Shown here piece after piece: positions 52,908 through 63,293 of a stretch of 64,000 nt of DNA. The notes under the pieces are model-generated. The model was not told the DNA's origin. It made no database searches and saw only the letters and a list, made by a program, of their open reading frames with translations. The stretch is taken from positions 248,001 through 312,000 of the forward strand of contig CAJNDS010001013.1 of NCBI GenBank assembly GCA_905221605.1, read 5' to 3'. Each line of letters begins with the position of its first letter. Positions within the stretch are counted from its first letter, which is position 1. This stretch comes from Symbiodinium natans. Lineage: Eukaryota > Sar > Dinophyceae > Suessiales > Symbiodiniaceae. A program made the translations under genes and the position numbers.

Positions 52908-52990
52908 CGATGAAGGGTAAGCTGCCTGTCGGCGGTGCTCGGGAGCGGCAGGGGCACGGAGGGCGGCCAATGCGCCTCTTGGGGGCTTCG
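52908..52990 (+). CDS. Weak exon-like segment
   Basis: CACATCTGCAG precedes MKGKLPVGGARERQGHGGRP, MRLL; a GGGTTTAGGG patch follows at about 52997. The Gly/Arg-rich frame may reflect GC content only. An inner donor AAGG|GTAAGC is also possible. Confidence 0.3.
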
Positions 52991-53599
52991 GGGTTGGGGT
53001 TTAGGGTTGGAAGGGTTTATAGTTGGGTTCGGGGTTGAGGCTAAACAGACCTCAAACCAAATTTTCCCAACTTAGCGCAAACACATGTCGTACCTGAACT
53101 CAAAGTTCTGCAGGACTGGCCGCGATCAAAGGTTCGTGCACCTAAGGTGGGCACACTTCTAGTGACTTCGGGGACCAAGTGTCATTAGGTACATGGACTC
53201 TTAGAGGCAGCCAGAGCACTCCAAGGGGTATTGCGAGACCTTCAATGAAATCCCACACCCCTGACGAACCCGAAGCCAACGCTTTTAACGCTCACCTAGG
53301 GATCCTATACAGGGCACTAGTCAACAGTAGCATCACAAGTAGAAATAGCCTCCAGTAGAAACAGGTTTCGGTTGTTTTTGCCTCTAGTTTCGTACTGGAA
53401 GAAGGTTCTTCGGTTCATCTGCACACCCCCCCCCCCCCCCCCGGCACTGAAACCCAAGAGCCCTGGAGCCTAAACCTGAAACGATCTCATCAAGCCATAT
53501 GTTCGCCAAAACACCCGTCTCAGTAGGCTATAGCTACAACCACCCCTTGCGGGATTCTTAGGCACACTAGAATCACCCGGGATGCTTACACGCAGGTAG
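52991..53599. other. Interval without recognised genes
   Basis: Small G-strand patch at 52997-53040, then unique sequence and a poly-C run at 53427-53442. Confidence 0.35.
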
Positions 53600-53690
53600 G
53601 TTTTCGGCTCCGAGGCCTGCCAATGCCAGCTCCGAAATGTAGAGCTGCCCTGCGAACGGCAGGCCTTCCTCATGGTCAAGCACAAGGAGG
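53600..53690 (+). CDS. Exon-like segment, Cys-containing
   Basis: After CACGCAGGTAG the frame reads VFGSEACQCQLRNVELPCER, QAFLMVKHKE and reaches GAGG|GTAAACCCTAAACCC, a donor supplied here by C-strand sequence. Three cysteines (ACQCQ..LPC) and good codon bias. No family recognised. Confidence 0.5.
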
Positions 53691-54254
53691 GTAAACCCTA
53701 AACCCTGAATCTGGGCCTTTCTTTGAGATCAAGGGTGCAGAGGCTACTCCAGTAAATCGAACCCCAACTGGGACTAAACGCTAAACCGATTCTAACCCGA
53801 AGGATCCATGGTCCGACTACACGATGCCTGTAAAATGATAAGAGCCGTTTATGGTTTGCGGTTTAGGGTCGGAATTGAGCCCTATCTCTAGACCCTAGAC
53901 AACCCATGCACTGCTTTCGGGCCTAAGTCTACCTGCTTCAGTTTCTGACGCTCAAGAAGAAGCACCTAAATCCTCCGAAGAGACGCCCAGGGTGCTGAAA
54001 TAGCCCCTGACAGCCTTAAACTCCGAACTAAAGGGGGCGGCCCCAGGCAAACCCCAGACCCCAACACAGAACCCTCCCTACCCTAAGAACCAAAAAACCT
54101 ACTTGTTGTAGGTTACTGGTACCTAAGAATCCTACAAGGGATATTGTTGTCCGCCGACCCCTGCTTTAGCGGGGGAGGCGTCAGTGAAGACCCATTTGCC
54201 CTCATGCCCAAACCCCCCCGCCCTCACCCCCTCGACCTCACCCTTACCCTCTTA
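53691..54254. other. Interval without recognised genes
   Basis: A short C-strand patch directly at the exon edge, then unique sequence with CA-rich stretches. Nothing assigned. Confidence 0.35.
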
Positions 54255-54540
54255 GGGGCTCCAGCGCATGCCCCCCCACCTCCCCCCTAACCTTTTACTT
54301 GGAAATGAAGTGTTTTAGGGGCTCCAGTGCATGCCTGGACCCCCCTTCTCACCCCTTCGCCTCTGCCCCCAACCTTGCCCCCCCCTTACCCCCCACCTCA
54401 CCCCTACCCCTGACCTTTTACTTGGAAATGAAGTGTGTCAGGGGTTTAGGGCATGCCCGGACCCCTACCCCCCACCTCACCCCTACCCCTTGCCTTTTGC
54501 TTGGAAATGAAGTTTTTGAGGGGCTGCAGTGCATGCCCGG
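54255..54540 (+). repeat. Tandem repeat, 80-120 bp unit
   Basis: Four copies of a unit beginning GGGGCTCCAGTGCATGCCCG and ending CTTTTACTTGGAAATGAAGT, with C-rich filler of differing length between. Copies begin near 54257, 54317, 54439 and 54517. Confidence 0.8.
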
Positions 54541-54655
54541 ACCCCCCCCGCCCCCCCCCGCCCACCCCGCCCACCCCGCCCCGCCCCGCCTTCACCCCTT
54601 CACCTCTGCCCCCAACCCCCCCCACCCCCCCGCCATCACCGCTTACCCCCCACCT
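54541..54655. repeat. C-rich tract
   Basis: CCCCCCCGCCCACCC-type filler, continuous with the tandem repeat. The open Gly- and Pro-rich frames here are compositional. Confidence 0.85.
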
Positions 54656-54863
54656 CACCCCGGTTCGGCTCTCCTGGTTAAGGGGGTTGAGGGTTTAGTA
54701 GTTTGGGGTTTAAGGGTTCAGGGTTTCGAGTTTAAGGTGTGAGGTTTAGGGTTTAAGGTTGCGCGCCAACTCCCTGCGCGTGAAGACTCAATGTTTCGCC
54801 CCCCCTGAACTCTAGAACCTATGGATATATGCAAGCGCAATGTAGGGGGTGTTTGTGTAAACC

Positions 54864-55090
54864 CTAGGGCCTCCTGTCGGGGTCGGCGGCATTGGCGGTA
54901 GCCATTAAATCGGGCAGCGCGAGGTCCCCAAAGGACCGAGCAAATGCGGACCTTTTAGCCCGGGTCGTCCCGGGAATAGCCTTGCTGGCCTCTGGCCTTC
55001 TGCGAAGCAGAATTAGGCCGGACGCCAGTGCCGCCGACCCCCGCGTGCCGCCGGTGAACGGTTTTTTTTTCGTGGTTTTTTGCGTCGCCA
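54864..55090 (-). CDS. Weak coding-like segment
   Basis: The minus frame includes KRSAFARSFGDLALPDLMAT. RSFGD resembles the short R-S/A-x-G-D motif of PP2C phosphatases, but no other PP2C feature is visible and the plus strand is open too. I do not assign a family. Confidence 0.25.
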
Positions 55091-55430
55091 CGGAGGCCCC
55101 CAGAGGGCGCGCATCATGAGCATCAGCGGGTCCAGCCCGGGACCCCCAGGCGCGCATCAGGAGCATCAGCGGCTCCCGGGGCGGGACCGCGGGGGGGCAT
55201 CAGGAGCATGATGCCCCCCAAAGGGCGGGCATAAGCGACGTGTCTAAGCCCGGGGCTAGGAAAAAGGGAGTTTAGGGGCCTTATAAAGTGCTTAGAAACG
55301 TTAAGGGAGTCTAGGAGCCTCAAACGCTTAGAGATTTGAAGGGAGTTTAGGGGCCTGAAAATGCTTAGAAACTTAACGCTTAGAGATTTTAAGGGAGTTT
55401 AGGGGCCTCAACATGCTTAGAAACTGCTCG
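55090..55430. repeat. Two adjoining tandem repeats
   Basis: 55100-55220: three to four copies of GGCGCGCATCAGGAGCATCA-type units. 55262-55425: four copies of a 50-bp unit with AAGGGAGTTTAGGGGCCT and ATGCTTAGAAACTT. Confidence 0.8.
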
Positions 55431-57271
55431 CCCCGGGCTTCTGCGTGCGCTGCCCGCCCATGGGCGCAGCCCCTTAAAATACTAACCTCAAGCTGAACAT
55501 CTTGAACCTCAAACCCTACAACCCTAAACCCTAAGACTTAAACCCCAAACCCTAAAAACACAGGCCCCAGGTTCTGAAATGGCCCGGGCCGTGTTTGGCG
55601 TCGCCTGCGCCCAGCCAAGGCGCACGGCTGCGAGGCCTTCCACCTCACAAGGGGATTCCTGGGGCCCCATTTGTACCTACAGTTTGGGGTTTAAGGTTTA
55701 GGGTTTAGGGTTTAGGGTTTCGGGTTTGGGGTTTGGGGTTTGGGGTTTAGGGTTGGGGCTATCTGGTGTATGAAGTTTCAGGCTTCTCTAGGTTGTAGGG
55801 ATGTAGGAGTAGGCGCTCCAGCCAGTGGAGACTTTCGGGTACAGAAGGTAGGGTGCGGGTCTGGGGAGTCTGGGGGACCGGGGGGTCAGGGGGTCTGGCG
55901 GTCTGGGGCTTCTTGGTGCTATGGTTTCGCAGTTGAGGGTTAACGCCTTAACGCACTCTAATCCCTGTAAGCCCAACTCTACATGGGCAGTGTGGCATGC
56001 GGTCGATCCATCTAGCCTGCCTTGGACAGCGAGCGGATGAGCACCACATTGTCGTGCTCCTCTCAGAAACGACATGCTGACTTACTTTCGGGCTCCTGGT
56101 TCACAGGGTTTGTGGTTAGGATTTAGGGTTGGGGACTTGGGATTTAGGGTTTAGCGTTTATTCAGCCATGCTAAAAGCAACCTATATAGCTTAAACTGGG
56201 CACATAGAATACCCAAGAATTAAACACATAGGATACTCTCGGAAAACCTAAACCCCGAGCCCTAAACCCTCAGCCCTAAGTTTCCACACCCGAAGCTCGT
56301 TAAGCTTTGGACTCAAAGCCCCCCCTCCTCGGCGAGAGAGAGCAAAAGCTCATCATCTCGCGAGGCCTCCTTGGCGCCGGGACCCTACACTTGGGATTCT
56401 GGGAGTTCGGCTTCTCGACGAGTGATGCTGTGGGGATATTTTGGGGTGCAGGCTGTTAGGTTATATGTGGTGATATATGGGATTCAGGAATTTCTGGTCT
56501 TGTGCATTTAGGGCGCATAGGGCCTGCATAATAGGGCGATACGGATTTCAGGTCATCTGGAAAATTCTGTAGTATGGAAGACAGTAGATTCAGAGCACAA
56601 AGATTACTGAAGTAGAGGTGATCCTTTCCACAACACGGCGCAAGCTCACTTCTAAGTCTATCTTGCCGACGAGAGAAGTCTAGAACTGCGCAAGAGCTTC
56701 AAGCTTCTGATCTTTAACAGGCAAAGTCCGAGATGCTTCTTCGGTGGCAACTTTGTTCCCAAACTCCAACGCCTAAACCTTGAACCCTAACCCGAAACCT
56801 TAAACCCTGAACCCTAAACCATAAACTCGACAACTTGGAACCACGTCAAGCAGTCTAGCAAAAGGCTCTTAAACTCTGAAGCTTTGAAACCATGGTCTGC
56901 TTCCTTACTTGCTAAGTATTCAAGGGGATAAAACGGGTAACCCGTTATCCTTTGGGCTTTGATCAGGTTTTGAAAGGCTGAATGCTACCTAGACTACTCA
57001 GAGACGTTAGATTCAGACACCTACGACCAGTGCCTTCATTGTGTCAAATGAACTGCAACCCCGACATCCGAAGCACCCTAAACCCATGCTAGTGACCTAT
57101 ATGCCCTTTACGCGGCATGGGATTAGATTGCAAGCCGATGCTCTGGGCACCTTGCAATTTCAGGAAGAACGAAGCACAAAAACACAACAGGGCCTAAACC
57201 CCTATAAACCCCGAAAACCTACTCTCCAAAACCCCTAAACCCCCAAGCCCTATGCCCCTAAACCCCTAAAC
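55431..57271. other. Interval with opposed islands, no firm exon
   Basis: C-strand 55505-55560 and G-strand 55683-55760 enclose a 120-bp block open on both strands (plus: VLKWPGPCLASPAPSQGARL). Further G-strand patches at 56115-56160 and C-strand at 56240-56280 and 56760-56830. A minus ORF 55788-56075 has no bias. Confidence 0.4.
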
Positions 57272-57348
57272 CCCATCAACCCAGCTGCGGTGAAGCCCAG
57301 GTAGGTCTGGTCTACCGCAAAGATGGTGGCAGGAGCCGTGCTGCGAAC
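57272..57348 (-). CDS. Exon-like segment with strong borders
   Basis: On minus, CCTACGGGTCAG is followed by VRSTAPATIFAVDQTYLGFT, AAGLM and the donor GG|GTTTAGGGG. Codons are balanced and G/C-ending. At 77 nt it has the same length and phase as the exon at 51901-51977. Mixed hydrophobic composition; no family recognised. Confidence 0.5.
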
Positions 57349-57529
57349 CTGACCCGTAGGGCTTGCTTCACTTGTTACTCCGCTTGAAGGCAGAGATCAC
57401 CTGCATTCCCCTAACCCTTCCAATCCAATAAGCACAACTCCTATCAGTTGGCCCTGCATAACCTTTTCAACAGCTCTCTAGACCCAAAATAGACCCCCAA
57501 AACCCGTTCAAAACCTTGGGCTTCACTCC

Positions 57530-57650
57530 TAGCCTAAACCCTAAACCCTGAGCAACCGCAAGCTGAAGCCCCTACCCTAAACCCTAAACTCCCTAAACCC
57601 TAAACCCGAAACCCTAAACCCTAAGCCCTAATCGCTACACCCTAAGCCTT
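57530..57650. repeat. C-strand telomere-like tract
   Basis: CCCTAAA with CCCTGAG, CCCTAAG and CCCGAAA variants, on the donor side of the next minus exon. Confidence 0.8.
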
Positions 57651-57653
57651 GAC

Positions 57654-57707
57654 CTTCCGGCGCGTGCGCCTCCTCCAGGCGGGTGGCGAAGTCCGGATCC
57701 TTCACTC
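57654..57707 (-). CDS. Exon-like segment, charged
   Basis: CTCTTTGACAG (acceptor, lying within the edge of a family E element) is followed by VKDPDFATRLEEAHAPEG and a donor GAAG|GTCAAG. High GC bias (GAC TTC GCC ACC CGC CTG GAG GAG GCG CAC GCG CCG). Short but well bounded; family unknown. Confidence 0.5.
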
Positions 57708-57714
57708 CTGTCAA

Positions 57715-57820
57715 AGAGCCCCATGCCCCCTTACCTAAGGAATATACCGTACCTTAAACCGTATAGGGACCCTTATTGTGATTTTAAGGTCTGTTCCTTG
57801 TTCAGTCGGTATTGGGCTCT
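57715..57820. repeat. MITE-like element, family E
   Basis: 106 bp. AGAGCCCCATGCCCCCTTAC on the left; GGTATTGGGCTCT on the right. The interior has TACCTTAAACCGTATAGG and GATTTTAAGGTCTGTTCC. Confidence 0.65.
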
Positions 57821-58071
57821 GCGGGAATGGATTCGAGGGGTTGACAGCCTTCGGTTTATGCAGGTGCCCTAGTGACCTAGGAATGTCACGTGTGCACCCT
57901 CTTCTCTGTTCAAAGATATTGGAGAATAGTTGCCGAAAACAACGGTACTAAGTCGCACACAACACAAAACATACACACGGAGAAAGATCGACAGAGACGG
58001 AGACGGAGAGAGAGACAGAGAGGGAGGGAGAGAGAGGGAGAGAGAGGGAGAGAGAGACATGGAGAGAGAGG

Positions 58072-58147
<76 letters not shown>

Positions 58148-58278
58148 GAGAGAGAGAGAGTGCGAGAGTGAGAGGACATGAAGACCCAAGTGCGAAATTC
58201 CGATGTCAGCTGCAGTCCTGATGGGAAGTGTGGATGCACCAAATAGACCATGGCTGGCGGAGAGGAGCCTTGGCTGGC
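57821..58278. repeat. (GA)n and (GACA)n microsatellite
   Basis: GA-rich 58010-58077, about 17 perfect GACA units at 58078-58146, then GAGAGA. Frames across it give Arg/Asp/Thr or Cys/Leu/Ser repeats and are artefacts. The flanks are unique. Confidence 0.95.
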
Positions 58279-58412
58279 GTTCTTAGAAGGGAATGAGGGA
58301 ATGGGTACCCTATGCAATACCTTAAAGGGTATATAGAGGGCCCTACCCTATATAATACCTTAAAGGGTATATATATATATGGCGCTAATTCCCTCATTGC
58401 CTACTAAGAACC
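58279..58412. repeat. MITE-like element, family B (most complete copy)
   Basis: 134 bp. GTTCTTAGAAGGGAATGAGG on the left; CCCTCATTGCCTACTAAGAAC on the right. Inside, ACCTTAAAGGGTATATA occurs twice (about 58319 and 58360), a short internal duplication. Confidence 0.75.
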
Positions 58413-59144
58413 AGGGGGTTGGGGCAGAGTTTTTACCTGGCGTTTTTTACCTGGTTGTTTTTTTGATATCCACAGCAAGTACGCCTTGTAAATATAAGCA
58501 GGGTTGCTTGTGCTTGTGGCCGCCGTGCAATTTGACAGCCTACCCTGAACCGCAAGTCATCAAGAATTCGAGCGCAGATTCGCAAGTTCACAGCGGCCTA
58601 ACTGAACCCTAAGCCCTTAACCCTCAAAACCGCGATGGTTCATACAAGCCACCTGCCAATACTCGGTCTTGAAGTCCAGTCCAGAACCTCGGCTCATGTT
58701 TCCGGAGTTTGCGCAGAGACTCCAAGAACGAGGGTTTGGGGTGTAAGGTTTAGACTCCAAAAAACCTCTTTGTCGGCCCAAATTTCCGGAGTTTGCCCAG
58801 AGACTCCAAGAACCTTGTAGTTGAGGGTTTAAGATTTAGACGCCAACTTGAAGGGGTAGGTTTTTGAAGCTGAATATAGAAGGAGTATTCCTTGGGCCTC
58901 AGTTGTCTCCGGGTACTGCAAAGTTTGCTGTTCAAGCTAGGGTAGTGTTCGGGTTGAGGACGGACTTCGGGGCTTCAGTCTTGTTCGGTGCTCCAGTCTA
59001 TCATGACTTAGGGCTGCTACTTGTGTGTGTGTGTGTGCATGTTAAACAAGGGGGGGTGTAACAAAGGAGGGGACTTGCAGACCCTCAGCCCTCAACCAAA
59101 CCTTCAATTCGCAGTCAGTGCCATGCCACGGGCTTGTCCCTCCT
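58413..59144. repeat. Unique interval with an 85-bp direct duplication
   Basis: TTTCCGGAGTTTGCGCAGAG ACTCCAAGAAC at 58699 recurs at 58784 with one mismatch, each followed by a GGGTTT-type patch and TTTAGAC. A (GT)n run lies at 59020-59037. No gene called. Confidence 0.6.
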
Positions 59145-59255
59145 CATGGTTTACGGTTTAGGGTTTTAGGATTTACGGTTTAGGGTTTAGGGTTTAGGGT
59201 TTACGGTTTAGGGTTTACGGTTTAGGGTTTCGGGTTTACGGTTTAGGGTTTTGAA
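59145..59255. repeat. G-strand island with TTTACGG units
   Basis: TTTAGGG alternates with TTTACGG (five copies), a variant rare elsewhere in the window. A further degenerate patch lies at 59350-59440. Confidence 0.9.
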
Positions 59256-59649
59256 GCTACCGCAAACCCAACACACTAAATTCCCAAATGTTTGGGCGAC
59301 CAACTCTTGACCCAGTTTGGCTGGGACAACCAGGCACCGGGGTTGCCCACAGGGTTTGAGATTCAGGGTTTAGGGTTTAGCAATTTTTAGGAATCAGGGC
59401 TTGGGGTTTTTGAATTCAGAGTTTAGTATTTAGGAATCAGGGTGTGTTGCTACTTGCTGGGCCTGTTGCTGTAGGGCGTGTTTGATTGAGATGGCCCTTT
59501 GGCACGACGTAGCTGGACCTCGGTTTAAAACCCAGCAAGTTCAACTTGAAACATCATTCATTTACTGACAAAGCAGCCAGTTAGCACCATCATGCCAGCC
59601 CTTTGACAGTCTGCAAGGGAGGATCTGCATCTCGCTTGAAGGAAAGGGA

Positions 59650-59816
59650 TATATGGGCAATCTTGCGGATTCATGCAATCGCACGGTCTCAGTACTGCTC
59701 GGCGTGCTCTGCGCCAAGAGACTCCGAACCTTCTTGATGTCAACGACGGTAATCGTGCGACGGCCACTCCTGCCAAATATGCCCACGAAGGGCGTCCGAC
59801 GGTTCCAAGTCCAGCA
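59650..59816 (-). CDS. Exon-like segment, basic
   Basis: On minus, GGCTTCTGGCACAG precedes CWTWNRRTPFVGIFGRSGRR, TITVVDIKKVRSLLAQST. The part GRSGRRTITVVDIKKVRSLLA is strongly protein-like. The donor is not located, and the frame is open to 59562. Family unknown. Confidence 0.4.
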
Positions 59817-60313
59817 CTGTGCCAGAAGCCGCCTCCCAGTCTCTCTGCAAGGCGGCCTTCGGGTATGGGTTGCTCGAGTTCCTCAGCAGCTGAAAGGGCG
59901 ACAGCCCGAGTGTGCTTGCCACCTTTTGAATCTTGCCAGGACCAGCTTTAGCGTAATTTCTTGAAGTGTTGTCACAGAAGTAGCAGAATCACAACGAGCC
60001 CCCTAGTGGTAAGAGGGCCCACTACTAAGCTCTAACCAACCCTATCACCCTTATGCCTAAACCCGACGGGCTGAAGCCTTCCATCTGAACCCCGAACCTC
60101 AGTCAGGGTTTGGGTGTGATGACCATGCGGGCAAATACCCCAAAGCAGGAACTACTCGGAGGTTGACGGGTAGATAGAAGCAGGGTTATAAGCATGATAA
60201 CTATACTTGTCAGCCTGTTTAGGGTACTTATAGCCCTACTTGAAAATGCCCATGAACCGCGAAAGCCCTAAACCCTAAACCCTAAACCCTAAACCCCAAA
60301 CCCTAAACCCTAG
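59817..60313. repeat. Family A element and C-strand island
   Basis: 60152-60265 is a family A copy (CTACTCGGAGGTTGACGGGT ... CTACTTGAAAATGCCCATGAACC). 60266-60313 is a CCCTAAA island ending in CCCTAG, the acceptor of the next exon-like block. 59830-60150 is unique. Confidence 0.65.
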
Positions 60314-60415
60314 AATTGAGGGTCGACGCAGCTGAGGTTCCTTGTCAAGCCGAGGGGCTGCTGGGGGGCGTCGGCGGAAGCCCAGGGATCGGGATAGGGC
60401 ACCTGAATGTCTCAG
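60314..60415 (+). CDS. Exon-like segment between opposed islands
   Basis: CCCTAG is followed by LRVDAAEVPCQAEGLLGGVG, GSPGIGIGHLNVS and a donor TCAG|GTGCGC. 102 nt, Gly-rich, open throughout. C-strand repeats on the left, a long G-strand island 25 bp to the right. No family recognised. Confidence 0.45.
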
Positions 60416-60439
60416 GTGCGCAGTTTCTTTTTCCTTTTG

Positions 60440-60600
60440 TGTTTAGGTTTAGGGTTTAGGGTTTAGGGTTTAGGGTTTAGGGTTTAGGGTTTAGGGTTTA
60501 GGGTTTAGGGCTTAGGGCTTAGGGTTTAGGGTTTAGGGTTTAGGGTTTAGGGTTTAGGGTTTAGGGTTTAGGGTATAGGGTTTAGGGTTTCAGGGCAGGA
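60440..60600. repeat. Longest G-strand telomere-like island
   Basis: About 22 TTTAGGG units with two CTTAGGG in tandem and one TATAGGG. Confidence 0.95.
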
Positions 60601-60811
60601 TTTAAGGTTGAGGGTTCCCTAAAGTGCACCTAATCCAGCCCCGAAGTGAAGGGCGTTCGGCCGTTAGGCCCTTCTAAGGGTGAGAGTTTGTGGGATCAGG
60701 CGGGCTTATAGGGGAGCTTGGCTTGTTTCAAGTCTTTACCTGAAGACATCTTTCTTGATCTGACATCACGAAGACTTCAAATCCTTCCGAACCCTAGGAA
60801 GCCCAAAGCCT

Positions 60812-60963
60812 ACCTACGGTGAACAGTATGGTCACTGTACTAAACGTAGTACTTATAAACCTACTTATGGCTACCCGTGGACCACCAAGTATCCCTAAAG
60901 CCTGAACCCTGAACCCTAAACCCTAAACCCCAAACACTAAACCCTAAACCCTAAATCCTAAAC
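60812..60963. repeat. Family A remnant and C-strand island
   Basis: 60812-60891 keeps ACTTATAAACCTACTTATGG and GACCACCAAGTA from family A. 60895-60963 is a CCCTAAA patch that on minus forms the donor of the next exon. Confidence 0.6.
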
Positions 60964-61060
60964 CTGCCAAAACCCCCCCAGAAACAGCAGCGCCCCGCCT
61001 CCTCGATGCTTTGCAAGCCGGCGCTCCGCAGCAAGGCTTTGACGTTGGGCCAAGTGGGGC
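60964..61060 (-). CDS. Exon-like segment with island-made donor
   Basis: On minus, AGCTCCAGCAG precedes PTWPNVKALLRSAGLQSIEE, AGRCCFWGGFG and the donor CAG|GTTTAGG. VKALLRSAGLQSIEEAG is strongly helix-like. Codons are G/C-ending. No family recognised. Confidence 0.5.
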
Positions 61061-62506
61061 CTGCTGGAGCTTCGCTTCAGGATTTAGGATTTAGGGTTTA
61101 GGGTTTGGGGTTTGAGGGTTAAGGTCAAGGTTAAAGCTTCCGCGAGTTAGGGTACCCTAAGCCCTAAACCCTAAAGAACAAGCCCTAAACCTAAACCCTG
61201 TACGGCTTTCGGTTCCGGGCCGAATTTGATAATTTGAGTGTTGCTGTGCTTTTGAGAGGCATTGCAGCAGTCTCCGGGAGCTGCAACCACATCTGCAGCA
61301 GCTGCTGTTGAGAAACTTGCATGAAGGTGTCTACGGTTGATTGAGAATAATGATGCTATATTATTATCGCGTATTGAACATACCCATCTTATGAAACTTA
61401 TACCTCTATTATGGAAACTTAGTTTAAGTTCCTGTCTGCATCAACATCAGGCAATTGCAGCACAAGCCTTGAGCCACATAGGGCCCTTGTTTTTGGAATT
61501 AACAGGCCTATTCCCAGGGGTACAGGGCACTCTAGAAGCTGGCAGCACTGGCAGCGTACTAGAGAGCGGGGATTCGGGCGACCAAGGTGGACCTGCATTG
61601 AGTTCTGTTGGCATGTTGGTGCTTAGTACGCAGGTGCCGGCCTTTTTCAACCACAGAGACTGTGTTGGCTGCTGAAAAAGACAGTTGCCTCTAAGCTTCT
61701 ACACCCCAAAGCCTCAATTCCTATACGAGTATTGTAAAATGTTGGAAGCCATGCGAGATCTGGCAGCAGTTGAAGCTCTAGCCCAGCTCAAGAGACTCAA
61801 GAGACCCTGAAGTCACATTGAGTTGGATTTCATTTGACCTTAGGGTTTAGGGTTTAGGGTTTAGGGTTTAGGGTCAAATTCAATACCTAAACCCCGGAGC
61901 CTTGATTCTAGCTAGCTGGCCAGGTAATGTTGGGCCTTGGACCAACACCACGTTGGATCCAACCGCTCCTCGCCAGGGAGCTTCCAGTGACTTCGCGTTT
62001 GGGTTCAGGGCTTAGGTTTGAGGCCTTAGGGTTTCAGGTTTTAGGGGGTATTAAGGGATTCTAGGGATTTAGGGCTGCATGGTTTTAGGGATTTCAGTAG
62101 GCTTCAGAGGGATTTTGGGGGGCAGAGGCTTTTAGGGCCATGTTAGGGTAAGAGCTTCGTTGGACTGCTACAGGGCTCTCCGCTAGGTCTGTTGAGTCTG
62201 GGAGTCTGGGAGTCTTGTCAGGGACCAGGCAAGGCATGGGTGACAGGGCTGTCGGAGAGCGGCGATGCTTGTATGGGCAGGTGGGCGGGGGGGAGGGGGG
62301 GGGGGAGGTGGGTGGGGGGGGTGGGGGGGCTTGCTGTTGAGGAGCTGCTTAAATTTTACTAGTAGGTGTAGCAAGTGATGTAGCTCCATTACTGTGGTAT
62401 CTTGTGTTCAGAAGCAACCCTGAGGAGCAAAACTCATGCTCAAACTCCAAACTGACCGCTGAGACCGCAGAAACTGCAAGTTGCAACTAGGATGCTTGCA
62501 GGCCGA
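61061..62506. other. Interval with small islands and one ORF
   Basis: G-strand patches at 61078-61110, 61842-61880 and a decayed one at 62000-62110; a poly-G tract at 62285-62330. The plus ORF 61337-61675 (112 codons, ALSHIGPLFLELTGLFPGVQ) starts in AT-rich sequence. It is open but has no motif or clear bias, so it stays uncalled. Confidence 0.35.
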
Positions 62507-62590
62507 TTAGGGTTTAGGGTTTAGGGTTTAGGGTTTAGGGTTTAGGGTTTAGGGTTTAGGGTTTAGGGTTTAGGGTTTAGGGTTTAGGGT
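62507..62590. repeat. G-strand telomere-like island
   Basis: Twelve perfect TTTAGGG units. The block to its right (62591-62688) has an open plus frame TVMCCKPSHADPCFESPELS and a donor-like GAG|GTAGGC. Its flanks are reversed (G left, C right) and it is not called. Confidence 0.95.
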
Positions 62591-62690
62591 GCTTCATGAC
62601 TGTCATGTGCTGCAAGCCGTCCCACGCAGATCCCTGCTTCGAAAGCCCAGAACTCTCCGCGAGGTAGGCATCTCCTAAACCATGTGAACC

Positions 62691-63055
62691 CCAAACCCTA
62701 AACCCTAAACCCTAAAACCTAAGACCTGGCCCTTAACCGTTCAAAGCTTCAGGGCTTTCGAACTTCAGGAATTTAGCTAAGCCATAGACCCTAAACATTA
62801 AAGCCTCGACCGCGCCAGAGTTCGGGGTTTACAACGCCATAAGGGTCCGTCTACCTAAAGGAAGTTTACTTGGGCTATAAGTAACGCGCTTCCCCACCCT
62901 GAACCCTACCGTAAGCCCAAACCCCCAAAGCTAAATAATGACTTTAGGGCCTAAGTACAGAAGGTCCCTCAACCCTAAACCCTCTACTCACATATATATA
63001 TATATATACATATGTATATATATATATATGATGATGATGACGATGATGATGATGA

Positions 63056-63086
<31 letters not shown>

Positions 63087-63209
63087 GCTGATGATGGTGA
63101 CGATGACGATGACTTTAGGGCCCAAGCAAAGAATGTTGAGGAAAAAGGGGTCAGGCGCTCAAACCCTAAGCCCTAAGCCCTAAGCCCTAAACCCTAAACA
63201 TCCCTAAAC
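62691..63209. repeat. C-strand patches and (GAT)n microsatellite
   Basis: CCCTAAA at 62694-62725 and 63160-63205. An AT run (62990-63028) passes into (GAT)n with GAC/GGT variants at 63029-63108. ACTTTAGGGCC flanks this block on both sides (62940 and 63111). Confidence 0.85.
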
Positions 63210-63293
63210 CCTGCCATGCTCTCTCGCTCCTCCAAGCTTGGCCGTGGCCTGGCCCACCCGGAGAATGACGTCCGAGGCACCGTGGCACCACAC
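63210..63293 (-). CDS. Exon-like segment with island-made donor
   Basis: The minus frame reads VWCHGASDVILRVGQATAKL, GGAREHG, ending GCAGG|GTTTAGGG. Strong bias (GTC ATT CTC CGG GTG GGC CAG GCC ACG GCC AAG). The acceptor on the right is only CACGAG, so the left border is uncertain. Family unknown. Confidence 0.45.

Noticed and set aside
54864-55166. PP2C phosphatase gene
   Set aside because: Only an RSFGD-like match is present, without any other family motif, and the opposite strand is equally open.
57869-58317. Cys/Leu/Ser and Asp/Arg/Gln repeat ORFs
   Set aside because: They are products of the (GACA)n and (GA)n microsatellite.
62938-63183. Poly-methionine ORF
   Set aside because: It is a (GAT)n microsatellite frame.
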